Positions 26,852 through 35,361 of a stretch of DNA of 47,582 nucleotides are shown here, in pieces. A model generated the notes under the pieces. That model was not told the origin of the DNA. It did not search any database and saw only the letters and a list, made by a program, of their open reading frames with translations. The position numbers and the translations under genes are program-made. Every line of letters starts with the position of its first letter. Position 1 is the stretch's first letter. The stretch spans positions 1 through 47,582 of the forward strand of contig JAOASC010000019.1 in the NCBI GenBank assembly GCA_025210295.1, given 5' to 3'. Source of the DNA: Flavobacteriales bacterium. GTDB taxonomy: Bacteria > Bacteroidota > Bacteroidia > Flavobacteriales_D > Parvicellaceae.

Positions 26852-26859
26852 TTAACTTC
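26852..26859 (+). promoter_or_regulatory. Putative -7 element for the TrmH-type gene
   Basis: TAACTTCG matches TAnnTTTG with one change, 22 nt before the GTG at 26881. It would start transcription near 26864, downstream of the ATG at 26848. Its upstream half lies within the first codons of the divergent tamL. Confidence 0.4.
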
Positions 26860-26880
26860 GCGACTGTAAAAATAAGAAAG

Positions 26881-27600
26881 GTGCTCACAAAATCAGATAT
26901 AAAACGAATTAATTCACTTAAACGTAAGTCAAAAAGGAAAGAAAATGGGCTTTTTGTCGTAGAGGGAATAAAAATTGTAGAAGAATTGTTAGTATCAGCT
27001 TATCGAATTAATGCGATTTATGCATTAAAAGAAGTTGCAGGTAACTTTCCCAATGCTATCGTTGTTTCTGAAAAAGAATTAGAGCGAATAACACATTTAT
27101 CTTCTCCTAATAAAGTCTTGGCTTTAGTCGAAATTCCTCAGGAAAATAGTGTAGTAGATACTTCGGAAACTATTTTGGTAGTAGATGGAGTAAATGACCC
27201 AGGGAATTTAGGTACAATTATTCGTACTGCTGATTGGTTTGGAATTTCACAAATCGTGTGTTCTACGAATAGCGTAGACTGTTACAACTCCAAAGTGATT
27301 ATGTCAACAATGGGGTCTATTTTTAGAGCGAAAATCAACTATATAGATTTACCAACTTTTTTCAAAGAGGTCAAGTTGCCAGTATATGGGGCATTACTAG
27401 AAGGCAAATCAATTTATCAAACAGCATTTGTCAATCCCTCAATAATTTTAATGGGAAGCGAATCTCATGGGATTTCAGAAACGCTAAAACCTTATATAAC
27501 ACATCCTGTAACAATACCTGGTGCAGGAAAAACAGAGTCTTTAAATTTAGCTGTTTCTACTGGAATATTTTGTAATGAATATTATAGACAGAACAGGTAG
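26881..27600 (+). CDS. TrmH/SpoU-family RNA 2'-O-methyltransferase
   Basis: The 239-residue protein has an N-terminal RNA-binding substrate domain (RKSKRKENGLFVVEGIKIVEELL) and the three SpoU motifs: motif 1 DPGNLGTIIRTADWFG, motif 2 ILMGSESHGIS and motif 3 IPGAGKTESLNLAVSTGI, which build the trefoil knot that binds S-adenosylmethionine. The family methylates the 2'-OH of rRNA or tRNA; the exact target cannot be told. An ATG at 26848 would add eleven residues (MLNFATVKIRK) but would overlap the probable promoter, so GTG at 26881 (VLTKSDIKRINSL) is preferred. The start is not certain. Confidence 0.9.
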   Translation: MLTKSDIKRINSLKRKSKRKENGLFVVEGIKIVEELLVSAYRINAIYALKEVAGNFPNAIVVSEKELERITHLSSPNKVLALVEIPQENSVVDTSETILVVDGVNDPGNLGTIIRTADWFGISQIVCSTNSVDCYNSKVIMSTMGSIFRAKINYIDLPTFFKEVKLPVYGALLEGKSIYQTAFVNPSIILMGSESHGISETLKPYITHPVTIPGAGKTESLNLAVSTGIFCNEYYRQNR

Positions 27601-27629
27601 TATATTTATTTTAGTAAATTAGTTTTTGT

Positions 27630-27662
27630 AAAAAAAAGCCCCAACTATTTCAGTTGAGGCTT
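27630..27662 (-). terminator. Intrinsic terminator of paaZ
   Basis: Stem 27636-27646 with 27652-27662 (AAGCC-C-CAACT against AGTTG-A-GGCTT, one mismatch) has a 5-nt loop. On the minus strand it ends in a run of eight T, just 8 nt past the paaZ stop. On the plus strand the T-tract is weak, though it could also slow transcripts of the methyltransferase gene. Confidence 0.85.
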
Positions 27663-27669
27663 AATCAAT

Positions 27670-29718
27670 TTATTTCGATTGATCTAATTTTTTAACCATT
27701 GTTAATATAGTGGCTAAAGCAACTGTTTCTCCTGTCTCATCATAAACATCGACTAAGAACTTTACAATTCCTTTCGCTACATCATCTTCAGATTTCTTTT
27801 CTTGATCAATTTTTTCTTTTACAGTAAAACGAACACCAATAGTTGTTCCTGGGTAAACAGGTTTTATAAAACGGCATTCATCAATCCCATAATTCAATAG
27901 AACTGGACCTTTTTTAGGGTCTACAAACATTCCCGCAGCTTTGGATAAAATATAATATCCATGTGCAACTTTTCCTTCGAAAATAGTCCCTTCAAGAGAA
28001 GTAGCATCAACATGTGCGTAAAAATTATCTCCGCTCACTTGAGCAAAGCTATTAATATCTGATTCGATAACAGTATGTTTATGAGTAAATACAGTATCCC
28101 CAACTTTTAACTCTTCAAAATGTTGTCTAAATACATGTGGGTTCGCTTCAGGTTGCTTGGCTCCAACTTGGAATTGCTTCGTAATAGCTGTAATTGTTTG
28201 TGGATGACCTTGAATAGCAGTACGTTGTAAATAGTGTAAAATACCTCTTTTTCCTCCCATTTCTTCACCGCCACCAGCTCTACCTGGTCCACCGTGTGTT
28301 AATAATGGCATTGGAGAGCCGTGCCCTGTACTTTCTTTAGCACAGGTTTCATTTAAAACTAAGATACGTCCATTAGTATGTGCAGCTTCCACTACAAAAT
28401 CAGTTGCTAAATGATCATCAGCAGTAATAATAGAGGTAACCAATGATCCTTTTCCCATTCTGACTAAATCAACAGCATCATCAAGATTTTTATAAGGAAT
28501 CAAAGTAGATACAGGTCCAAAAGCTTCGATGTTGTGTACATCTGTATTTTCAAATGGATTGTTGTTTCTGAATAAAATAGGAGAGAAGAAAGCTCCCTTT
28601 TCTTTACTCCCTCCAGTAATTTCAAAATTCTCCATATCCCCAAAAACAACTTCTTGCGATTGCATTAATTGCTCAACATTTTCTTTGACACGTTCTACTT
28701 GTAATCTAGAAGCTAAAGCCCCCATTCTTACACCGTCAATAGAAGGATCTCCAATTGTATTTTTAGCTAAACGAGCATTTAATGCACTTTGAACATCATC
28801 AATTAAGTTTTCAGGAACCAAAATACGACGAATTGCCGTACATTTTTGTCCAGCTTTTACCGTCATTTCTTTTTGAACCTCTTTGATAAAAATATCAAAT
28901 TCAGGCGTTCCAGGTTTAGCATCTTCACCTAAAACAGAAGCATTTAAAGAATCTGCCTCAAGGTTAAAAGGCACTGAGTTTTGGATGATATTGGATTGAT
29001 TTTTCAATTTCATCCCTGTGTGTGCAGAACCAGTAAATGTTACAACATCTTGATAATTAACATGATCAATAATACCATGCCCTTTTCCTGTAACCAGTTG
29101 TAAAGCTCCTTCAGGTAAAATTTTAGAGTCGATAATTTCTCTAACCATCAATTCCGTTAAATAGCTCGTGTATTCTGAAGGTTTAACAACTGCTGGTACA
29201 CCTGCCATTAAGTTGACTGCTATTTTTTCTAACATCCCCCAAATAGGAAAGTTAAACGCGTTAATATGAACCGCTACCCCTTGTTTAGGAACCATGATAT
29301 GATGTCCTATAAAACTTCCTCCTTTAGAAAGGAGAGCTGCTTCGCCATCAACATAGTATGGTAAATCTGGGAATTGTCTTCTTAGAGAAGCATTGGCAAA
29401 AAGGTTCCCGATTCCTCCTTCAATATCAATCCATGAATCAATTTTTGTTGCACCAGTAGCAGCACTTAGTGCGTAGAATTTCTTTTTAATAGAAAGCAAG
29501 TGTAAAGCCAAAGCTTTTAACATTAAACCTCTTTCTTGAAAAGTCATTTTACGTAAAGCACGACCACCAACTTTACGTCCATAGTCTAAAATTGCTTCAT
29601 AGTCTAAACCAGCACTGGAAACATTTCCTATAAAATCTCCATTAATGGCGTTAAAAACTTCCAATTCAGTTCCTTCTCCATCAATCCATTTTCCCTGTAC
29701 ATAGTTTTGTATTTTCAT
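27670..29718 (-). CDS. paaZ: Bifunctional aldehyde dehydrogenase / enoyl-CoA hydratase (PaaZ)
   Basis: The 682-residue protein matches PaaZ (681 residues in E. coli) in length and layout. The N-terminal aldehyde dehydrogenase domain (about 1-520) has the NAD loop VTFTGSAHTG and the catalytic cysteine Cys293 in AGQKCTAIRR. The C-terminal MaoC-type hydratase (about 530-682) has ISGDNF-like VSGDNFYAHVD and HGYYILSKAAG. In the phenylacetate pathway the hydratase opens the oxepin-CoA ring and the dehydrogenase oxidises the product aldehyde. No other paa genes are in this window, so the gene is separated from the pathway cluster or works on its own. Its probable -7 box (TATATTCG, minus strand) is at 29746-29753. 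Confidence 0.94.
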   Translation of the reverse strand: MKIQNYVQGKWIDGEGTELEVFNAINGDFIGNVSSAGLDYEAILDYGRKVGGRALRKMTFQERGLMLKALALHLLSIKKKFYALSAATGATKIDSWIDIEGGIGNLFANASLRRQFPDLPYYVDGEAALLSKGGSFIGHHIMVPKQGVAVHINAFNFPIWGMLEKIAVNLMAGVPAVVKPSEYTSYLTELMVREIIDSKILPEGALQLVTGKGHGIIDHVNYQDVVTFTGSAHTGMKLKNQSNIIQNSVPFNLEADSLNASVLGEDAKPGTPEFDIFIKEVQKEMTVKAGQKCTAIRRILVPENLIDDVQSALNARLAKNTIGDPSIDGVRMGALASRLQVERVKENVEQLMQSQEVVFGDMENFEITGGSKEKGAFFSPILFRNNNPFENTDVHNIEAFGPVSTLIPYKNLDDAVDLVRMGKGSLVTSIITADDHLATDFVVEAAHTNGRILVLNETCAKESTGHGSPMPLLTHGGPGRAGGGEEMGGKRGILHYLQRTAIQGHPQTITAITKQFQVGAKQPEANPHVFRQHFEELKVGDTVFTHKHTVIESDINSFAQVSGDNFYAHVDATSLEGTIFEGKVAHGYYILSKAAGMFVDPKKGPVLLNYGIDECRFIKPVYPGTTIGVRFTVKEKIDQEKKSEDDVAKGIVKFLVDVYDETGETVALATILTMVKKLDQSK

Positions 29719-29745
29719 TGTAATATTCGTTTTAGTTTAGTGGTA

Positions 29746-29753
29746 CGAATATA
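29746..29753 (-). promoter_or_regulatory. Putative -7 element for paaZ
   Basis: Minus-strand TATATTCG, one base off TAnnTTTG, is 27 nt upstream of the paaZ ATG. No clear -33 TTG was found. Confidence 0.4.
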
Positions 29754-30002
29754 CGGAAAATGTATGAGATTTTATCTAGAGGATGCCTTACATAAAAAGC
29801 TTGTTCGTTTCTCTACATATTTAATACGTTTTACAACGATATAAAGGCTGTTTACAACATTTTTTTTGTTATGCTATGACTTAATAGCACCTTAGTCTAA
29901 AATTTTATTGAATAAAGATAGTATTGAATATTTTATATAAATAAAGGTTTAAGGTGTAGGTAAAATACTGTTTTTTGATTTACTTAGCAAATTAATTAAA
30001 GC
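29754..30002. other. Long leader/intergenic region before the response regulator
   Basis: This roughly 250-nt AT-rich stretch lies between the divergent paaZ and the response regulator. No coding region or tRNA is seen. It ends in the terminator-like hairpin at 30000-30036, so a short RNA made from here toward the right would stop before the regulator gene. Possible promoter fragments such as TTACTTAG (29981-29988) are too weak to call. Confidence 0.5.
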
Positions 30003-30036
30003 CTCTCGTTATTTTTAATAATGAGAGGTTTTGTTA
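30000..30036 (+). terminator. Terminator-like hairpin inside the response-regulator leader
   Basis: AAAGCCTCTCGTTATT pairs with AATAATGAGAGGTTTT (two G-T wobbles) around a 3-nt loop, followed by TTTTG-rich sequence. It has the form of an intrinsic terminator, yet no plus-strand gene ends upstream; the only ATG for the response regulator (30021) lies inside the 3' arm. It may be an attenuator, or the end of an unannotated small RNA. Confidence 0.6.
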
Positions 30037-30053
30037 TAAAAAGAGATAGACTT

Positions 30054-30779
30054 GTGGAAGAAATAAAAGTGTTGATAGTAGAGGATGAAATGCTTATTGC
30101 AGATACAATAGCAGATACATTATCTAGTTTGGGATATCTGGTTTTAGAACCTGAAATAAATTTTACTAATGCTGTAAAAGCAATAGAAAATGAAAAGCCT
30201 GATATAGGGATATTTGATATAAAGTTATCTGGTAAAAAAAGCGGAATTGATTTAGCAAAATATGTTCAAGAACATTATAAATTTCCTTTTATATTTTTGA
30301 CTTCTAACTCTGATAAACTCACTCTTAATGAGGCAAAGTTAACAGAGCCGGCTGCATTTTTAATTAAACCATTCAATAATCAAGAACTCTTTGCAGCTGT
30401 TGAATTAGCTTTGCATAATCACGCTATTCAAAAGGAAAGACAGAGTAAAGCAATTAATACTTTATTAAATAAATCAATTTTTATAAAGGATAAAGATGGA
30501 TTTAATCGCGTTGATTTAGAAGATATTATTTATGTGAAAAGTGATAATATTTACGTTGAGGTTAGAACAAAAAGTAATCAAAATTATATAGTAAGGTCAA
30601 CTTTGAATGAATACCAAGAAAAGCTAAATGAAAACTTTTTAAGGATTCACAGGAGCTATATCATCAATTTAGCATATCTAGAGCGTATAGAACATGCTAA
30701 CCTGATTATTAATTCTATTAAAGTTCCATTAGGAATAAAGTATAAGAGAGGGTTAATGAACCATATTAATAAAGGTTAA
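30054..30779 (+). CDS. LytTR-family response regulator
   Basis: The 241-residue protein has a receiver domain (about 4-120) with the acidic pair E10-D11, phosphorylation site Asp55 in IGIFDIKLSG, Thr/Ser in FLTSN and Lys in LIKPF. A C-terminal LytTR DNA-binding domain (about 140-240) has VDLEDIIYVKSDNIYVEV and FLRIHRSYIINL. The ATG at 30021 would add 11 residues but lies within a hairpin and shifts the Asp to 66; starting at GTG 30054 puts the Asp at the normal position. LytTR regulators bind DNA directly through beta strands. The histidine kinase starts 4 nt later and is the likely partner. Confidence 0.92.
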   Translation: MEEIKVLIVEDEMLIADTIADTLSSLGYLVLEPEINFTNAVKAIENEKPDIGIFDIKLSGKKSGIDLAKYVQEHYKFPFIFLTSNSDKLTLNEAKLTEPAAFLIKPFNNQELFAAVELALHNHAIQKERQSKAINTLLNKSIFIKDKDGFNRVDLEDIIYVKSDNIYVEVRTKSNQNYIVRSTLNEYQEKLNENFLRIHRSYIINLAYLERIEHANLIINSIKVPLGIKYKRGLMNHINKG

Positions 30780-30783
30780 TGAT

Positions 30784-32697
30784 ATGTGTAATAAAATAGG
30801 AATTCTAGGTTTTGTTTTTTTCTTCAGTTTAAGCTTGTTTTATGGTCAAGTCGATGCTTTAGAGGTTAAGAAAATAGAACGTTTTATATTACAAAATAAG
30901 AAAGACTCCGCATTATTGGTTTATGAAGAATTAAGCGGAGATACAGCATCGAATAATTATCTGAAAACGCTTCATAGAATAGCTCTTTCCCAAGAGTGTA
31001 GCAATGAAGATATCTATGCTTTTATAAACAAAGTAATCAATGATAATACAATAAATAAAATTGATGTTCATCACTACTTAATTGAATATTTGGCTCCTCC
31101 TAAGGAAGAGTTGATTGATATTTCTTATGTTAAAATTAAGTGGCTTCAAATTACATTCTTAACTGAACTTGTTATGATGGAGGAGGCAGAAAGAGAACAT
31201 GAGGTGCTATCTAAGTATATTGACCAATTCAATGAAAAAGATGATAATGTACAAAGAGCGATCTTTTATAAAAATATTTATCCAATAATATTAACCATCA
31301 TCAAGAGAAGCCTAGAAGAAGGGGAAAAATTGTGTTTTGAGAATAAAACAATCGCTGAGGGTTTAAAGGATACAAGTCTAATGATAGTCTCTAATTATTA
31401 TTACAGTGATTTTTTGTTAATGAGAGGCAGATTAGAAGCGTATATAAGTCTTTGTGAAACGAATTTGCTTTTGGAGCGTAAGCGTCCTAATAAATCCATT
31501 TTTTATTATGGTAATCTTTGTCATCTTATAGACGCTTTAATTTATAAAGGAGGAGAAGAAGAAAGAATATTTAAATTGCTGGATGAAGTATACAACAGTA
31601 CTAATTATAAGGAGTATAGTTATTCATATTATATCCAATTATTAGGGAACTTCTCCGATACTGCTTTGTATTCGAAGAAGATTCTAAATAAATTTAATGT
31701 TAATGATATCATAGCGCTTTCAGATACGCTTATTCAGCAATCTAAAGCTGTCATTCCTCCCAATGAATATTATCAGCTTTTAAGAATAGTTGGGGAAGCT
31801 TTGTTTAGTAAGGGACATTATGAAAAAGCGAAAAAAATCCATTATTTAAGTGTTACACATATAAGGGAAATTTATACTAAAGATCTGGCAGGAGTATTAG
31901 CAACTAATAAAATAAGAGCGGTAGTCAAGGAAAATGAATATGAGTTGTCCTTAGCCAATGAAAAATCAAAGCGATTCTTATATAGTTTGATGTTATTGGG
32001 AGTGATTGTATTGATGGCAGTTATAAGTATATTGATTCTCAGAATAAAACATAAAAAACTAACCAAAAGAGAACAAGAAAAACAACTGTTGCTTCAAGAA
32101 ATACATCATAGGGTAAAAAATAATTTTCAAATAGTTTCCAGTTTATTAAAGTTACAGGTAAAAGGTATTAAAGATGAAAAAGCTATAGAAATGGCTATAG
32201 AGGGGCAAAATAGAGTGAAATCTATGTCCTTAATCCATGAGAAGTTATATCAAAATGACGATTTAGAAGTAGACTTTGAGGACTATATCAATACGTTAGT
32301 TAGTAATATTAATATCTTATATAATAAAGTTAGTATCACAAAAGAGATTAAAGTACCCCAAGGATGTAAGCTTGATATTGATACAGCTGTACCTTTAGGA
32401 TTAATCTTAAATGAGTTGATTACTAATGCTTTTAAATATGCTTTTGTCGACTCAAATGAGCAAAATATCCTAACAGTTCTTTGTCAAAAAGAAGAAGGTC
32501 TGAATGTCCTTACCGTAAAGGATAATGGAAAGGGAGTTTATAGTGGTGTTTCATTTGAAAATCCAAATACAACAGGTTTGAGATTAATCAAAAGTTTGGC
32601 AAAACAATTACATGGTTCTGTTGAGTATGAATACAATGAAGGTGCTATTTTTAAAGTTTTTTATAAGGAAACCGTTTTAAGAGAAGCAGTAGATTAA
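30784..32697 (+). CDS. Membrane histidine kinase, HisKA_2 type, with periplasmic helical-repeat sensor
   Basis: The 637-residue protein has a signal peptide (about 1-21), a long helical periplasmic part (about 22-390) with TPR-like pairing of aromatic and small residues (for example EALFSKGHYEKAKKIHYL), one membrane helix (about 396-418, YSLMLLGVIVLMAVISILIL), a short basic linker, and a HisKA_2 dimer/phosphoacceptor helix LQEIHHRVKNNFQIVSSLL (His441/His442). A HATPase domain follows, with N-box GLILNELITNAFKYAF and G1 box VKDNGKGV. It probably phosphorylates the adjacent LytTR regulator. The signal sensed is unknown. It converges on the DUF5686 gene with 18 nt between and no terminator seen. 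Confidence 0.92.
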   Translation: MCNKIGILGFVFFFSLSLFYGQVDALEVKKIERFILQNKKDSALLVYEELSGDTASNNYLKTLHRIALSQECSNEDIYAFINKVINDNTINKIDVHHYLIEYLAPPKEELIDISYVKIKWLQITFLTELVMMEEAEREHEVLSKYIDQFNEKDDNVQRAIFYKNIYPIILTIIKRSLEEGEKLCFENKTIAEGLKDTSLMIVSNYYYSDFLLMRGRLEAYISLCETNLLLERKRPNKSIFYYGNLCHLIDALIYKGGEEERIFKLLDEVYNSTNYKEYSYSYYIQLLGNFSDTALYSKKILNKFNVNDIIALSDTLIQQSKAVIPPNEYYQLLRIVGEALFSKGHYEKAKKIHYLSVTHIREIYTKDLAGVLATNKIRAVVKENEYELSLANEKSKRFLYSLMLLGVIVLMAVISILILRIKHKKLTKREQEKQLLLQEIHHRVKNNFQIVSSLLKLQVKGIKDEKAIEMAIEGQNRVKSMSLIHEKLYQNDDLEVDFEDYINTLVSNINILYNKVSITKEIKVPQGCKLDIDTAVPLGLILNELITNAFKYAFVDSNEQNILTVLCQKEEGLNVLTVKDNGKGVYSGVSFENPNTTGLRLIKSLAKQLHGSVEYEYNEGAIFKVFYKETVLREAVD

Positions 32698-32715
32698 CTT
32701 TAATGCGTTGACTGT

Positions 32716-35295
32716 TTAGTAATTCCACTTTTTTCTACTAGAATCATAAAAATCTATTCCTACTTTAAACCTAAAGTTGGCATTATCTAGGGTATTGTCA
32801 GCGGTAACAAAATAGCCTCCTAATCTTAGGGGTTGAGTTTCTCCAAATAATCGTACATTAAAGATACGTTCTAGTCCTCCAAAGGCTTCAAAATGAGCAA
32901 AGTCTATGTCTCTAATCAATAAGGTTCCTGCACCTCCAACTAATTGAAGTTTAAGACGGTTGATTAAAGGAACTTTATTAAGAATAGCTCCTTCAAAATG
33001 ATGAATGTAATTGGCTTGGAAATACTCATTTCTAGTATCAAATTGGTAGCCCATCAGTTGAAATGAATTTAAAGGGTCAGCAAAAAGTCCAGCATCAGAA
33101 CCTCTAAAATATTTATGCTCCAAAACTCTTAAGTTGTTTTTATTGGTAAAAGTACCAGTGCTAACTTTCCAAGTAGAATACCCTAATTGTGGTAACCTTA
33201 CGTGGTCTTCTGCACTAACCTCTATGTATTCAAAATCTACCTCGCTATTAAACATATTAGGAATCCCTCTTCTATATTTTAGACTTACAATAGGAAGTTT
33301 GGCTTCTGTAATGACTTTTTTATTGTTTTTGATATAGTACTTTTGCTTGAAACGATACTTTAATGAGAGTTCTATTTCAGTTTTTTTATAATCTTCAAAA
33401 GAAGTAGGGGTGTTTAAGTTTTCAATAATGCTTTGGTCAGCAGTGTCTCCTAATGCAAGAGCGGAGTAATCAACTAATTGCAGTCCCTCTAAAGAAAGTT
33501 GATGCTGATAAGACAGAGTAGCTTCAGCATATAGTCCATTTATGATTTCCATACGTTGTGCAATGCTAACATTTTTAGAGCGAACATAGTTACTTCGACT
33601 CAAAACAGCCGTAAAAGAAGCATTTTGATTAATGAGTTCATAAGAATCTCCAAAACGTATAAATGTACGAACGAATTTCAGTGGGACATAGGTTAAGCCA
33701 ACTCCAACTTTCCCTTTTACGTCTTTGTTTTTAAATCCATAATCGATTTGGCCTTCCGTTTCTAGCAGGTAGTTGTTAGGGAATTCTTTGTTAAAGTATC
33801 CACCTAGCCTATGGCGATATCCCCCAACTCCTAGGGGAACGATCTGATTGATGAGCCCTCTAAACCTAAATTCGGTTCCCTTAAAACTGTTTTTATGTCC
33901 AATTCCTGTCAATAAAAAGCTCCAGATATTAATTTTATTAAAGGCCGAGTCAACTCTTTTTAAGTATTCTGGACTAGTGTATAAACTGACCAAACTATCG
34001 TATTCTCCAATAAAAGTTAACTCATCTTTCTTTAATGTAATTGGTCGATTAGCGTCCCAAAATTGTTCATCTTTATCAAAAGCATCAACCTCAAAGCGTT
34101 TCACTTCACTGTTAAATGTTTTCTTTGGAAAAGTAGGAGAGAGGTTGTAGTTGGAATGATTCACCCTTGTATTTCCAATAATATTATAGTCTCCATCTTT
34201 AATGTTATAAAATAATTCTCTTCTTACAGGTAAATAAGCAGTCGAATCAAGTTGTTCATAGTTTTGAATAATTTTGAATTCACTACAAAAGAATAAAGCG
34301 CCTTTGTTTACATTTAAATCTACCGATTTTAAAGCCCAAGTACTATCTTCGATATAGATAGATCCATAAAATAAGGCTTCATTTTTAAATCTAGGAATAA
34401 CTTCTAAATGGTAAATCTTTTTTCCATCTTCAATAAAACTACCTTTATAGTCGTATGCGTAGCTCAGGGCAGATGAGTTGGCTAAAGGAGAAATAAAAGG
34501 TTTAGCACTAATAGCAGAAAATGAGATCTTATTTTTATAGAAATTAAAATCAGAGTTGGATATATCAGTATAAATGAGATAGGGGTTTTTGTCTTCTCCT
34601 GTTTCTTGCGCAACTTGTGATTCACCAATTTCCATCCCAAAAGAAATGTTGTTAACTCCCATAGGGTCATCAACTTCAGCATAATCATGGTGGGCTTCTA
34701 TAATTTCTTTGTAACGGTTAGGAGCTTTGAAATAGGTGGTTGAAATGGTTTCGATTAAATTTAAGTTTTGTTTTTTTAAACGGTCTTCTTGTTGCTCATC
34801 AGGAGTGTAAATTAAACTTAAGCTGTCAGCTTGATTTTTAATAACGGGTTCTTTTTCTAAAGAAGACTTCAAATAGGTTTTACAAGCGTATTGATTTATT
34901 GCATTGAGGTAAGTGGTACGTTTAGCTCGTACTTCTTTCATAATTATTTTTGCTCGATCCCTAGTTTTAGCAACGATCTCTACGTCAGCTAATAAAGCAA
35001 CATCTTCTTTTAGCTGAATGTTCAATTCAATAGTTTGGTGAGCGGAAGTGATTTCGATTTCTTTCTCTACAATTTGAAAACCAATAAAACTGTATACAAT
35101 GGTGTGTTTACCCTTTTCTATTTCAAGAAAGTATTCTCCTTTTAAATTGGAGGTTGTTCCATAACTTGTATTTTTAATGTAAACACTAGCAAAAGGGAGG
35201 ACTTCATTATTGGTGTCTAGTATTTTTCCTTTGATTGCTCCAGCATAAAAAAAATGAGAAATCAAAGTGATAATAAGTAATAGAATGTATTTCAT
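32716..35295 (-). CDS. DUF5686 outer-membrane protein with carboxypeptidase-regulatory-like domain
   Basis: The 859-residue protein has a signal peptide (about 1-19) and an N-terminal carboxypeptidase-regulatory-like (CarboxypepD_reg-like) beta-sandwich (about 20-105, IKGKILDTNNEVLPFASVYI and SNLKGEYFLEI). A long DUF5686-type region follows, with W-A-L-K-S-V-D-L-N and many strand motifs, ending in a barrel-like C-terminus FRFKVGIDFYD. Such proteins are common in Bacteroidota outer membranes; their role is unproven. The gene follows uvrB by 66 nt on the same strand and may be cotranscribed. Confidence 0.9.
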   Translation of the reverse strand: MKYILLLIITLISHFFYAGAIKGKILDTNNEVLPFASVYIKNTSYGTTSNLKGEYFLEIEKGKHTIVYSFIGFQIVEKEIEITSAHQTIELNIQLKEDVALLADVEIVAKTRDRAKIIMKEVRAKRTTYLNAINQYACKTYLKSSLEKEPVIKNQADSLSLIYTPDEQQEDRLKKQNLNLIETISTTYFKAPNRYKEIIEAHHDYAEVDDPMGVNNISFGMEIGESQVAQETGEDKNPYLIYTDISNSDFNFYKNKISFSAISAKPFISPLANSSALSYAYDYKGSFIEDGKKIYHLEVIPRFKNEALFYGSIYIEDSTWALKSVDLNVNKGALFFCSEFKIIQNYEQLDSTAYLPVRRELFYNIKDGDYNIIGNTRVNHSNYNLSPTFPKKTFNSEVKRFEVDAFDKDEQFWDANRPITLKKDELTFIGEYDSLVSLYTSPEYLKRVDSAFNKINIWSFLLTGIGHKNSFKGTEFRFRGLINQIVPLGVGGYRHRLGGYFNKEFPNNYLLETEGQIDYGFKNKDVKGKVGVGLTYVPLKFVRTFIRFGDSYELINQNASFTAVLSRSNYVRSKNVSIAQRMEIINGLYAEATLSYQHQLSLEGLQLVDYSALALGDTADQSIIENLNTPTSFEDYKKTEIELSLKYRFKQKYYIKNNKKVITEAKLPIVSLKYRRGIPNMFNSEVDFEYIEVSAEDHVRLPQLGYSTWKVSTGTFTNKNNLRVLEHKYFRGSDAGLFADPLNSFQLMGYQFDTRNEYFQANYIHHFEGAILNKVPLINRLKLQLVGGAGTLLIRDIDFAHFEAFGGLERIFNVRLFGETQPLRLGGYFVTADNTLDNANFRFKVGIDFYDSSRKKWNY

Positions 35296-35361
35296 AATAA
35301 GTAAGGGACGAAGAACAATTAAAAAAGTTACATTTAGTTTAAAAAGTTCAAAAAAAGATGA

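Noticed and set aside
26848..26880. ATG at 26848 as start of the TrmH-type gene
   Set aside because: The probable -7 box at 26852-26859 puts the transcription start downstream; GTG at 26881 fits the family better, although this is not certain.
30021..30053. ATG at 30021 as start of the LytTR regulator
   Set aside because: It lies inside a strong hairpin and places the phospho-Asp at 66; GTG at 30054 places it at 55.
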